This document shows positions 15,623 to 22,473 of a stretch of 64,000 nt of DNA, one piece after another. Positions within the stretch are counted from its first letter, which is position 1. Every line of letters begins with the position of its first letter. The notes under the pieces are model-generated. The model was not told the origin of the DNA. It was given only the letters and a program-made list of their open reading frames with translations, and ran no database searches. Made by a program: the position numbers and the translations under genes. This DNA is from Burkholderiales bacterium (lineage in GTDB: Bacteria > Pseudomonadota > Gammaproteobacteria > Burkholderiales > Burkholderiaceae_E). Location of the stretch: the NCBI GenBank assembly GCA_026399875.1, contig JAPLQF010000034.1:1-64000 (forward strand). Direction: 5' to 3'.

Positions 15623-15628
15623 TGTATA
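15623..15628 (-). promoter_or_regulatory. candidate -10 element (TATACA) for the cNMP-protein/activator operon
   Basis: Minus-strand TATACA lies 25 bases before the ATG at 15597, with an AAGGTG ribosome site between. No convincing -35 is seen. The rest of the 142-base gap towards aroG is GC-rich and featureless. Confidence 0.35.
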
Positions 15629-15739
15629 GCACGACCCCGGCGCCCGCGCCCATCATGGTCGGTCCGCAGAAACCGCCGTGCCAGCCACTGGTCTGCCGCA
15701 GCGGACCTTGAGCGGGCAGCCGCGCCAGGAGCGACAGAT

Positions 15740-16810
15740 TCAGTCGGCCAGCGCCACCCGCCGGGCGGTCACCGCATCGGCCAGGCTCTGCAGCAGACCC
15801 ACGGTATCGCCCCAGGCAATGCAGCCGTCCGTGATGCTCTGGCCGTAGGTGAGTGACTGTCCGGCCACCAGATCCTGGCGACCCGCGACCAGATGGCTTT
15901 CGATCATCACGCCGAAGATCCGCATTTCGCCCGCATTCATCTGGGCCACGACATCGCGCGTCACCGCGATCTGGTTCTCCGGCTTTTTCTGGCTGTTGCC
16001 ATGGCTCGCATCGATCATCAGACGGCATGCCTGCGCGGACTTGCCGGCTTCGCGGCAGGCCGCGTCGACACTGGCGTGATCGTAGTTGGGCGCCGCACCG
16101 CCGCGCAGGATGATGTGGCAGTCCTCATTGCCATTGGTCGAGACGATCGCCGAATGCCCGGCCTTGGTTACCGACAGGAAGTGGTGCGGCTGCGACGCTG
16201 CCTTGATCGCGTCGAGCGCAATCCGGACATTGCCGTCGGTGCCGTTCTTGAAGCCAATCGGACACGACATGCCCGAGGCGAGCTCACGATGCACCTGCGA
16301 CTCGGTGGTGCGCGCTCCGATCGCACCCCAGGCGATCAGATCGGCGATGTACTGGGGCGTGATCATGTCGAGAAACTCGCTGCCGGCGGGCAGGCCAAGT
16401 TCGTTGATCTGGATCAGCATCTCGCGCGCAATGCGCAGACCGCGGTTGATGTCGAAGCTGCCATCGAGCCCGGGGTCATTGATCAGCCCTTTCCATCCGA
16501 CGGTGGTGCGGGGCTTTTCGAAGTAGACCCGCATCACGATCTCGAGACGGTCTTTCAGGCGCTCGCGCTCGGACACCAGCAGCCGGGCATATTCGAGTGC
16601 CGCCACCGGATCATGGATCGAACACGGACCGACAATCACGAGCAAGCGGTCATCCATGCCGTGCAGGATGCGGTGAATCGCCTGCCGTGACTCATAGATC
16701 AGTTGGGCCGGTTCGGCGCGAAGCGGGAATTCGCGCAGCAGATGCGCGGGCGGGGACAGCTCCTTCATTTCGCGGATCCTGACGTCATCGGTAGCGTGCT
16801 TGGCAGTCAT
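15740..16810 (-). CDS. aroG: 3-deoxy-7-phosphoheptulonate (DAHP) synthase, class I
   Basis: A 356-residue type I DAHP synthase, joining phosphoenolpyruvate and erythrose 4-phosphate at the head of aromatic amino acid synthesis. Family landmarks: LLVIVGPCSIHDP near 56-68 (metal-binding Cys), RVYFEKPRTTVGWKGLINDP, GARTTESQVHRE, GFKNGTDG and IDASHGNSQK (metal His). Length matches AroF/G/H of enteric bacteria. Upstream lies a leader peptide and terminator arranged as an attenuator, so expression should respond to charged aromatic tRNAs. The ATG at 16810 follows GAGG. Confidence 0.95.
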   Translation of the reverse strand: MTAKHATDDVRIREMKELSPPAHLLREFPLRAEPAQLIYESRQAIHRILHGMDDRLLVIVGPCSIHDPVAALEYARLLVSERERLKDRLEIVMRVYFEKPRTTVGWKGLINDPGLDGSFDINRGLRIAREMLIQINELGLPAGSEFLDMITPQYIADLIAWGAIGARTTESQVHRELASGMSCPIGFKNGTDGNVRIALDAIKAASQPHHFLSVTKAGHSAIVSTNGNEDCHIILRGGAAPNYDHASVDAACREAGKSAQACRLMIDASHGNSQKKPENQIAVTRDVVAQMNAGEMRIFGVMIESHLVAGRQDLVAGQSLTYGQSITDGCIAWGDTVGLLQSLADAVTARRVALAD

Positions 16811-16880
16811 GAAAACCTCGGTGCGGCAAGAAAGTTGATGAGGACAATGCCTCGGTGAAGAGTCGGCAAAACCAGACCGG

Positions 16881-16915
16881 AAAAAAAAACCGCCAGGCTT
16901 TGCAGGCTGGCGGTT
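16881..16915 (-). terminator. intrinsic terminator in the aroG leader (attenuator)
   Basis: On the minus strand AACCGCCAG and CTGGCGGTT form a perfect nine-pair stem around a ten-base loop, followed by an unbroken run of T (plus-strand A 16881-16889). It lies 70 bases before aroG and after the leader peptide, so it ends transcripts before the structural gene. It could alternatively end the upstream M81-peptidase transcript, but the competing upstream copy of its arm argues for attenuation. Confidence 0.88.
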
Positions 16916-16933
16916 GGATCGACGAGGCGCTTT

Positions 16934-17023
16934 CTAAGCTTGAACGCGTTCCCGACTCATCCCGCCAAAGGCCGGAAAGCCATCGTGCAGCCAGAACGCA
17001 TAAAATCGGCAGAGGCGCTTCAT
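16934..17023 (-). CDS. aroG leader peptide, aromatic-rich (29 aa)
   Basis: A short reading frame from ATG 17023 to TAG 16934 encodes 29 residues with Phe7, Tyr8, Phe10, Trp11, Phe16 and Phe19. Six of 29 residues are aromatic, and codons 7-11 spell FYAFW. The codons for residues 19-21 contain TGGCGG (minus strand, 16962-16967), the same sequence as the 3' arm of the terminator (16890-16895). Both are complementary to CCGCCA in its 5' arm (16908-16913). A ribosome stalled at codons 7-11 would leave the early copy free to pair with the 5' arm and prevent termination. CCGGCC-TTT-GGCGG within the leader could form the opposing hairpin. Confidence 0.8.
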   Translation of the reverse strand: MKRLCRFYAFWLHDGFPAFGGMSRERVQA

Positions 17024-17030
17024 GGCTGCG

Positions 17031-17059
17031 ACTCTAGCCGCTTCGGAGATCGGCCGCAA
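17031..17059 (-). promoter_or_regulatory. candidate sigma-70 promoter for the aroG leader
   Basis: TTGCGG (17054-17059) and TAGAGT (17031-17036) are separated by exactly 17 bases on the minus strand. The -10 ends seven bases before the leader-peptide ATG, so the transcript may start at or very near that ATG and the leader peptide may be read from a leaderless message. Confidence 0.5.
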
Positions 17060-17076
17060 GTTGACCGCCAAGACGC

Positions 17077-18519
17077 TCAGAACGACTCGACCACCGCGCG
17101 ACGCGCCTTGACATAGGGCAAGGTGCTGAGGTCGCTGGTCAGCGTACCGGGGCCATCGGCATAGATCACCCGGGCGGCCACTTTCGAGAACGACTCGAAA
17201 AAGTGCTGCGACGACTTGGTCACGACCACGCGACGCTGCGCCAGATCAACGCCAAACTGCGTGAACATGTCGGTGGAAAACCCCTGGGTACGGCGGCTGT
17301 TGAGCACCACCTCGACGCCACCGATCGCCACAAGCGCCGCATCACCCATCGGCTCACGAGTGCCCGACAGGCCGGTCATGGTGGCATCGCGGCGCAGCGC
17401 CACGACCTTCACGACTGCATCGAGCGGCGCACCCGACACCGGGCCGATCTTGCCGCCGATGCGAAGCGGCAGCATCGCACCTTCGCCGGCATCGAAGGCC
17501 AGGGCGACCGCGATCGGATCCCAGAGCGGGCCGATGATCGCGCGGTCGATCGCACGTTCGACCAGCCGTCGGAGCATGAAGGTGGCGTCGCTGGGCGCAC
17601 CGCCCCCGGCGTTGTCGGCGCCATCGGCAATCACCACCGGAAATGCTGGCGATGCGATCGCCTGGTCGATCGCCTGATCGAGGCTCAGGCCCCGGGTGCG
17701 CGTGGCATCGCACAGAGCACGCAACTCGCTGCCGAGCCGATCGGCGGTGCTGCGGGCAAGCGCGGCGCTGCCATCGGCATAGACGAGAAGCTTGGTACCC
17801 AGATCGGCGACATCACCCCACGGAAAGCCATGGATGGCGGAAATCGAGACGATGCCGCCCTGGCCTTCGAGGGCATGGCAGCGATCGACGAATCCGCGGG
17901 CCGGCTCAACCGGCGTACGAATGACGCGGAGGGTTTCGCAGTCGAAGACGGCCGCAACCGGGCGGATCTCGCGGCGAGCGGTCGCCACGCACAGATCGAC
18001 CAGCTCGAGTCCGCGCTCGATCGCATCGGTATGCGGATATTCGCGAAACGCCAGCAGCAGGTCGGCATGCTGCACCATGGCATCGGTGAGATGGGTATGC
18101 GGATCGAGTTCGGCACCGATCACGACATCCGGCCCGACGATCTCGCGCACTCGCGCCAGCAGATCGCCTTCGCAGTCATCGCAGCCATCGGCCACCATCG
18201 CACCGTGCAGGCCGAGCAGGACAATATCGACCGGCATGGCGGCACGCAGGTCATTGAGGAGTTCGGCGCGCAAGGCTTCGTGCGCGGCCCGGGTGGTGAT
18301 GCCGGCCGGCATCGCGCTGGCCACCATGCCTTCGATCAGGGTCAGGCCAAGCGCCTGGGCACGCAGGCGGGCGGCCCACAGCGGGCCGGTAAAGAGCTGA
18401 GGCTCGTCAGGATGCTTGCCGGCGGGAAAATAACCGCGGTCGCGAAAGGCGGCCAGGCCGGTGGGCAAGGGTGCGAAAGTATTGGTCTCGGTGGCAAGCG
18501 TCGCGCTGAAGACTCTCAT
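17077..18519 (-). CDS. M81 family metallopeptidase (MlrC-like)
   Basis: A 480-residue protein of the MlrC/DUF1485 family. It starts MRVFSATLATETNTFAPLPT, typical for the family, and contains LHGAMVADGCDDCEGDLLARVR (metal-binding Asp/His area near 120), AELDPHTHLTDAMV and IADGADNAGGGAPSDATF. MlrC cleaves the linear tetrapeptide of microcystin in sphingomonads; other members have unknown substrates and are often placed with amino-acid or amidase genes. The ATG at 18519 overlaps the stop of the FAD oxidoreductase gene by four bases, so the two are coupled and may share a substrate pathway. A much longer upstream frame lacks coding character. Confidence 0.85.
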   Translation of the reverse strand: MRVFSATLATETNTFAPLPTGLAAFRDRGYFPAGKHPDEPQLFTGPLWAARLRAQALGLTLIEGMVASAMPAGITTRAAHEALRAELLNDLRAAMPVDIVLLGLHGAMVADGCDDCEGDLLARVREIVGPDVVIGAELDPHTHLTDAMVQHADLLLAFREYPHTDAIERGLELVDLCVATARREIRPVAAVFDCETLRVIRTPVEPARGFVDRCHALEGQGGIVSISAIHGFPWGDVADLGTKLLVYADGSAALARSTADRLGSELRALCDATRTRGLSLDQAIDQAIASPAFPVVIADGADNAGGGAPSDATFMLRRLVERAIDRAIIGPLWDPIAVALAFDAGEGAMLPLRIGGKIGPVSGAPLDAVVKVVALRRDATMTGLSGTREPMGDAALVAIGGVEVVLNSRRTQGFSTDMFTQFGVDLAQRRVVVTKSSQHFFESFSKVAARVIYADGPGTLTSDLSTLPYVKARRAVVESF

Positions 18520-19718
18520 TCGGACCCTCTCGGCTCGTTGAGGTGATGATCGATGTGCTTGTCGGTGTGACCTGCGATGGGCGGCAGCGAGTCGCCGCGA
18601 CTCAGCCGGGCCGCCGAGAGCATCGCCGCGTGAATGCCGTGGCTGGCCAGATGATCGGGAACCGGCGCGCCGCGCGCGAGCGCCGCGCAGGCCTCGCCCA
18701 TCGCCGCACTGGTCTGGATGCCATAGCCGCCCTGCGCTGCCACCCAGCAAAAGGCCGGATCATCCGGCGCGGGGCCGCCCACCAGATCGCCATCGGCAAC
18801 GAAGGATCGCAGGCCGGCCCAGATGCGGATCGGCCGCCGGATCGTGAGGCTGCTGGCCGACTCGATACGGTGGATCGCGGTGGCGACGTCGAGTTCCTCG
18901 GCCTGCACATCATGCGGATCGACCGGATCGGCGTTGGCGGGCGAGCCGAGCAGCACACCGGCGTCGGGCTTGAAATACCAGCTCTCATCGAGCGCAATGA
19001 CCGCCGGCCAGTGTCGTGTGTCGAGCCCCGCAGGCGGCGCGAAGGTAAAGGCGGTGCGCCGTTTGGGCTGCAGCCCGATCGGTCGCACACCGGCCATGAT
19101 CGCCACCCGATCGGCCCAGGCACCGGCAGCATTGACCAGCACCGCCGCCTGCCAGCGTCGATCGCCGCTGCGCACCGTCCATCCGCTGGCGCCTCGCTCG
19201 ATCGCGTCGATCGGCGCATCGCACAGGACCTCGCCGCCGCGGGCGCGCAGTCCGCGCAAAAATCCCTGATGCAGCGCATGCACGTCGATATCGCAGGCAT
19301 CGGGCTCAAGGATGGCGGCGCCGGTGATCGATTCGCGCAGCACCGGCACCCGCGCCAGCACATCGGCCGCCTCAAGGCGACTGACCTCGGGCGTGATGCG
19401 TCGCATGGCAGCGAGTTCGGTCTCGAGCAGGGCGTCGCTGCCTGGTGTGCCAACCATCAGGGCGCCGCGCGGCGACAGGATCGGGACCTGCGAAAAACCG
19501 TGCTGCCAGGCTTCGAAAAAGGGACGACTGGCGCGTGACAGTGCTCTGACCTGCGGCGTGCCATAAGTCTCGGAAAACAGCGCCGCCGAGCGGCCGGTGC
19601 TGTGAAAACCCGGATGCGATTCACGCTCGATGACGAGCGTGCGGCCGTGCGGAGCAAGGAAATAAGCCGTGGAGGCGCCGGCGATACCGGCGCCGATGAC
19701 GAGAAAATCGACTGTCAC
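18516..19718 (-). CDS. FAD-dependent D-amino acid oxidoreductase family protein
   Basis: A 400-residue flavoprotein of the DAO family, starting with the FAD-binding VIGAGIAGASTAYFLA and IERESHPGFHSTGRSAALFSE. The second half carries VNAAGAWADRVA and the C-terminal FAD block VAAQGGYGIQTSAAMGEA. The sequence is closest in character to D-arginine dehydrogenase/glycine oxidase-like members, which oxidise amino acids to imino acids in the cytosol or at the membrane. The substrate cannot be read from sequence. Coupled to the M81 peptidase gene; a peptide could be cleaved by one and the product oxidised by the other. Confidence 0.82.
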   Translation of the reverse strand: MTVDFLVIGAGIAGASTAYFLAPHGRTLVIERESHPGFHSTGRSAALFSETYGTPQVRALSRASRPFFEAWQHGFSQVPILSPRGALMVGTPGSDALLETELAAMRRITPEVSRLEAADVLARVPVLRESITGAAILEPDACDIDVHALHQGFLRGLRARGGEVLCDAPIDAIERGASGWTVRSGDRRWQAAVLVNAAGAWADRVAIMAGVRPIGLQPKRRTAFTFAPPAGLDTRHWPAVIALDESWYFKPDAGVLLGSPANADPVDPHDVQAEELDVATAIHRIESASSLTIRRPIRIWAGLRSFVADGDLVGGPAPDDPAFCWVAAQGGYGIQTSAAMGEACAALARGAPVPDHLASHGIHAAMLSAARLSRGDSLPPIAGHTDKHIDHHLNEPRGSE

Positions 19719-19773
19719 GGCAAGCGACTGGCGCGAGAAGCACGTCGGCCGAACATTCGCCGCGCCCGGTCAG

Positions 19774-21237
19774 TCAGGCGGTGCCGCCGACCGTGAGACC
19801 TTCGATACGCAGGGTGGGCTGACCGACACCGACCGGCACGCTCTGGCCATCCTTGCCGCAGACTCCCACGCCGCTGTCGAGACTCATGTCGTTGCCGATC
19901 ATGGTGACCCGGGTGAGGGCATCGGGGCCGTTGCCAATGATGGTCGCGCCCTTGACCGGATACTGGACCTTGCCGTTTTCGACCCAGTAGGCTTCGCTCG
20001 CCGAGAACACGAACTTGCCGTTGGTGATGTCGACCTGACCGCCACCGAAGTTGACCGCATAAAGCCCGCGCTCGATCGAGCCGATGATTTCCTGAGGGTC
20101 ACGATCGCCGCCAAGCATGTAGGTATTGGTCATGCGCGGCATCGGCAGATGGGCGTACGACTCGCGACGACCGTTGCCGGTGACCGGCACCTTCATCAGA
20201 CGCGCGTTCAGGCTGTCCTGGAGATAGGCTTTGAGGATGCCGTCTTCGATCAGCACATTGCGCTGCGAGGCATTGCCTTCGTCATCGATATTGAGCGAGC
20301 CGCGCCGATCGGCAATGGTGCCGTCGTCGACCACGGTGACCCCGGGCGCAGCAACCCTCTCGCCGAGCCGGCCGGCAAAGGCCGATGAGCCCTTGCGATT
20401 GAAGTCGCCCTCAAGGCCGTGGCCGATCGCCTCATGCAGCAGCACGCCCGGCCAGCCTGGGCCGAGCACGACGGTCATGACACCACCCGGCGCAGGCCGC
20501 GATTCGAGATTGGTCAGGGCGGCATGCACCGCCTGATCGACATAACGCTCGAGCATGGCATCGGTGAAATAGGCAAAGTCGAATCGACCGCCACCACCGC
20601 TGCTGCCCTGCTCGCGGCGACCGCCGCTCTCGGCGATCACCGTCACCGAGACGCGCACCAGCGGCCGGACATCGGCGGCGATGACACCATCCGAGCGGGC
20701 CACCAGGACCACATCCCATTCGGCCGCCAGCCCGGCCATCACCTGCACCACACGAGGATCTTTGGCGCGGGCGAGCTTCTCGACACGATGCAGGAGATCG
20801 ACCTTTGCCGCGGCATCGAGCGAGGTGATCGGATCGGCCGCGCCATAGAGCTTGCGCCCGGATACCGGGGCCATCTGCGAGGCGACCTTGCCCCGACCGG
20901 CACCGGAGCGGGCGATGGTGCGCGTTGCACGCGCCGCCGACAGCAGCGCATCGATGCCGATCGCATCGGAATAGGCAAAGGCGGTCTTGTCGCCCGACAC
21001 CGCCCGCACGCCGACCCCCTGGTCGATCGAGAAACTGCCGGACTTCACAATGCCTTCATCCAGACTCCAGCCCTCGCTGCGGGTGTACTGGAAATAGAGG
21101 TCGGCATAGTCGACCCGGTGGCGGAACACTTCGCCGAGCGCCTGCGACAGGCAGGACTCATCGAGGTCGTAAGGCTCGAGCAGCAGGCTGCGGGCCTGGG
21201 CGAGGCGGCTGAAGGCGGGGTCGGCGACAGTATTCAT
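19774..21237 (-). CDS. tldD: TldD metalloprotease subunit
   Basis: A 487-residue PmbA/TldD-family metalloprotease. The metal site HEAIGHGLEGD supplies the HExxxH zinc motif, with the expected downstream DDGT and MTNTYML blocks. TldD forms a heterodimer with TldE (PmbA), which is not in this window. The pair degrades unfolded peptides and matures some RiPPs such as microcin B17. The ATG at 21237 (MNTVADPAFSRL) is the family start. Gene order with the nitrilase and glnE is common in betaproteobacteria. Confidence 0.95.
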   Translation of the reverse strand: MNTVADPAFSRLAQARSLLLEPYDLDESCLSQALGEVFRHRVDYADLYFQYTRSEGWSLDEGIVKSGSFSIDQGVGVRAVSGDKTAFAYSDAIGIDALLSAARATRTIARSGAGRGKVASQMAPVSGRKLYGAADPITSLDAAAKVDLLHRVEKLARAKDPRVVQVMAGLAAEWDVVLVARSDGVIAADVRPLVRVSVTVIAESGGRREQGSSGGGGRFDFAYFTDAMLERYVDQAVHAALTNLESRPAPGGVMTVVLGPGWPGVLLHEAIGHGLEGDFNRKGSSAFAGRLGERVAAPGVTVVDDGTIADRRGSLNIDDEGNASQRNVLIEDGILKAYLQDSLNARLMKVPVTGNGRRESYAHLPMPRMTNTYMLGGDRDPQEIIGSIERGLYAVNFGGGQVDITNGKFVFSASEAYWVENGKVQYPVKGATIIGNGPDALTRVTMIGNDMSLDSGVGVCGKDGQSVPVGVGQPTLRIEGLTVGGTA

Positions 21238-21313
21238 GGCATCCAGTCTAACGCAGGCGCTTGCCCTGCAAGGGGTTGTGGGAGCCAGGCTGCGGCAGCG
21301 GGCCGAGCCCGGG

Positions 21314-22147
21314 TCAGAGAGTACGGTGAGCCAGCGCCGGGAGTTGGCCGCGCACCTCGGCAATCCGCGCCGCCGACAGTGTGCCGGCCACCACACCTTC
21401 GCCTTCGGGCAGCCGGGCGAGTATCTCGCCCCAAGGGTCGATCAGCATGGTGTCACCCCAGGTGCGCCGGCCGTTTTCGTGTCGGCCGCCCTGCGCCGGC
21501 GCCAGTACATAGCACTGGTTTTCGATCGCACGGGCCCGCAGCAGGATTTCCCAGTGCGCCTGGCCGGTGACATAGGTGAAGGCCGAGGGCACCACAATCA
21601 GATCGACCGTGCCGAGTGCCCGGTAATACTCGGGAAAGCGCAGGTCATAGCAGACCGACAGGCCGATGCGCCAAGAGGCCTGTGCCTCAACCAGATCGCA
21701 GACCACCGGTGTGCGGCCCGGCATGATCGTGGCCGATTCATCGAAGCGGTCTTCACCCCGACGAAAACCGAAAAGATGAATCTTGTCGTAACGGGCCGCA
21801 AGCGAGCCGTCGGGACGATGCATCAGACAGGTGTTCAGGATGCGGCGCGGCTCGCGTGAGGCGATCGGAACGGTGCCGCCGATCAGCCAGACGCCAGCCT
21901 CGCGGGCCACGTCGGCCAGAAAGCGCTGGATCGGACCGTCGTTGGCCGGCTCGCGGATGTCGACCTTGTCGGTGTCCTTGCGCCCGAGAAGGCAGAAAAA
22001 TTCGGGCAGCACGACCAGCCTCGCGCCGCCCTCGGCGGCCTGGCGGATCAGCCTGGCAGCGGCCTCGAGATTGGCATCGACCGTGGCGGCCGAAACCATC
22101 TGAATCGCTGCGATCGGGAGGCTGGGGGATGTGGCGGCGGCAGTCAT
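21314..22147 (-). CDS. nitrilase-superfamily amidase (Nit2/deaminated-glutathione amidase-like)
   Basis: A 277-residue carbon-nitrogen hydrolase with the full catalytic triad: Glu in LPEFFCLLG (near 49), Lys in YDKIHLFGF (near 120) and Cys in SVCYDLRFPE (near 154). The YDKIHLFDV-like block and length put it with the Nit1/Nit2 group, which hydrolyse deaminated glutathione or omega-amides as a repair function, rather than with true nitrilases. The ATG at 22147 overlaps the stop of a small upstream frame by four bases. Confidence 0.9.
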   Translation of the reverse strand: MTAAATSPSLPIAAIQMVSAATVDANLEAAARLIRQAAEGGARLVVLPEFFCLLGRKDTDKVDIREPANDGPIQRFLADVAREAGVWLIGGTVPIASREPRRILNTCLMHRPDGSLAARYDKIHLFGFRRGEDRFDESATIMPGRTPVVCDLVEAQASWRIGLSVCYDLRFPEYYRALGTVDLIVVPSAFTYVTGQAHWEILLRARAIENQCYVLAPAQGGRHENGRRTWGDTMLIDPWGEILARLPEGEGVVAGTLSAARIAEVRGQLPALAHRTL

Positions 22148-22389
22148 GCGGATCTCCGGCTGAATGGCAGATTATTGCAACGATTCCCTGGCGGGGTTGC
22201 CGGGAGCGCGACCGCCGCCAGTCCGGCATTGACCTCAGCCACCACTTCGACTCGAAGCCGCTGGGTTTCCTGGCCCAGGTCGGACAGGGCGAGATAGGAA
22301 TCGCCCTGCCAGCGATTCCAGTCACCGGCTGCCGCATGGGGGCTGGTCATCAAGGCAAGCTCTGGGGGCAGCGTCCGACCGGCGGACAA
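22144..22389 (-). CDS. small hypothetical protein upstream of the nitrilase gene
   Basis: Up to 81 residues; a shorter form from the ATG at 22347 has 67 (TSPHAAAGDWNRWQGDSY). I do not recognise it. Its stop overlaps the nitrilase start as ATGA, which argues for translation. Against it are its short length, lack of any family match I know and no clear ribosome site. In many relatives the large yhdP gene occupies the place between glnE and the nitrilase; this could be an unrelated replacement or a remnant. Confidence 0.3.
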   Translation of the reverse strand: MSAGRTLPPELALMTSPHAAAGDWNRWQGDSYLALSDLGQETQRLRVEVVAEVNAGLAAVALPATPPGNRCNNLPFSRRSA

Positions 22390-22473
22390 CGGCTGCGCTG
22401 ATATCGGCAGCCTTTGGAAGGTAGCATAGTGCCAGTGCCTTCAAAGCCTGCGCATCTCTCAAAAAATCCTGCC

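Noticed and set aside
15598..15739. Sigma-54 site in the gap near CGTGCCA (15690 region)
   Set aside because: The TGGCACG half is present on the minus strand, but no TTGC follows at the required spacing.
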